IMG/VR virus record: IMGVR_UViG_3300001460_000198
Location: 1 to 24,383 of that record
Length of the DNA stretch: 24,383 nt
Reading direction: 5' to 3' (one strand)
From: a virus
Positions 24,294 through 24,383 of the stretch are shown here, one piece after another. A model generated the notes under the pieces. That model did no database searches. It was not told the origin of the DNA and saw only the letters and a list, made by a program, of their open reading frames with translations. A program made the translations under genes and the position numbers. How positions within the stretch are numbered: the stretch's first letter is position 1; each line of letters starts with the position of its first letter.

Positions 24294-24383
24294 TGGCATG
24301 TATACTTTCAAATACAGGAATACAAACAGGATGTATAATTCAAGCATCTCAAGTATCTCAATCAGTAGATGCCTTTACTAAAG
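24293..24383 (+). CDS. 5' start of a further structural gene (partial)
   Basis: ATG at 24293 overlaps the previous TAA (TAATG) and stays open to the window end, giving 30 residues: MACILSNTGIQTGCIIQASQ then VSQSVDAFTK. The Cys and small polar composition resembles starts of phage tail/structural proteins I recall, but the piece is too short to classify. It continues the co-oriented structural block. Confidence 0.6.
   Translation, partial: MACILSNTGIQTGCIIQASQVSQSVDAFTK

Noticed and set aside
1-24383. tRNA genes, CRISPR arrays, insertion sequences, integrase or attachment sites
   Set aside because: No cloverleaf with a GTTCGA-like arm, no regularly spaced repeats, no transposase or integrase motif and no terminal inverted repeats were seen by eye.

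Overview
The window is a strongly AT-rich, tightly packed stretch of a tailed-phage genome with every convincing gene on the + strand. It looks like a T4-like (contractile-tail, myovirus) phage. There is a gp55-type late sigma factor, a gp25-type baseplate wedge protein, a gp6-type wedge protein with a well conserved N-terminus, and a spike/hub protein with the beta-helical C-terminus seen in gp5/VgrG proteins. Several features suggest a Bacteroidota (Flavobacteria-like, probably aquatic) host: A-rich starts mostly without Shine-Dalgarno, a lipoprotein whose mature N-terminus has the acidic residues found on exported Bacteroidota lipoproteins, and a carboxypeptidase-regulatory-like domain. The host call is inference.

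Region 1 (1-2793) holds small accessory genes: the tail of an unknown gene, a DUF932-type protein coupled to a lipoprotein, two small helical proteins, a staphylococcal-nuclease-like protein and an unknown protein. Region 2 (2794-2927) is a GC-richer gap that folds on paper into nested stems. Region 3 (2928-4862) has a 54-residue protein, an HD-domain protein, a small membrane protein and the sigma factor. Region 4 (4900-8085) has a small helical protein, the spike/hub candidate and an unusual protein combining a carboxypeptidase-regulatory-like domain with hydrophobic helices. Region 5 (8114-21522) is the baseplate wedge block: small helical protein, gp25, gp6, a beta-rich structural protein, a Gly-tailed coiled-coil protein and a 3024-residue giant with a gpI/gp7-like module. 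Region 6 (21578 to the end) holds further structural proteins, including a divergent paralogous pair, and the start of another gene.

Transcription units appear to be marked by a repeated element, ATATTTATA(A/T), at 2005, 4878, 8090, 21537 and 21556. In three cases it ends exactly 12 nt before an ATG. A T4-style TATAAATA box lies at 186. No conserved -35 partner is visible, as expected for promoters read by a gp55-type sigma factor that lacks a -35-binding domain. At the nuclease gene this element lies inside a 32-nt hairpin that also holds the start codon. The layout resembles T4 late genes whose early read-through transcripts are silenced by a hairpin, and it is the most interesting regulatory observation here.
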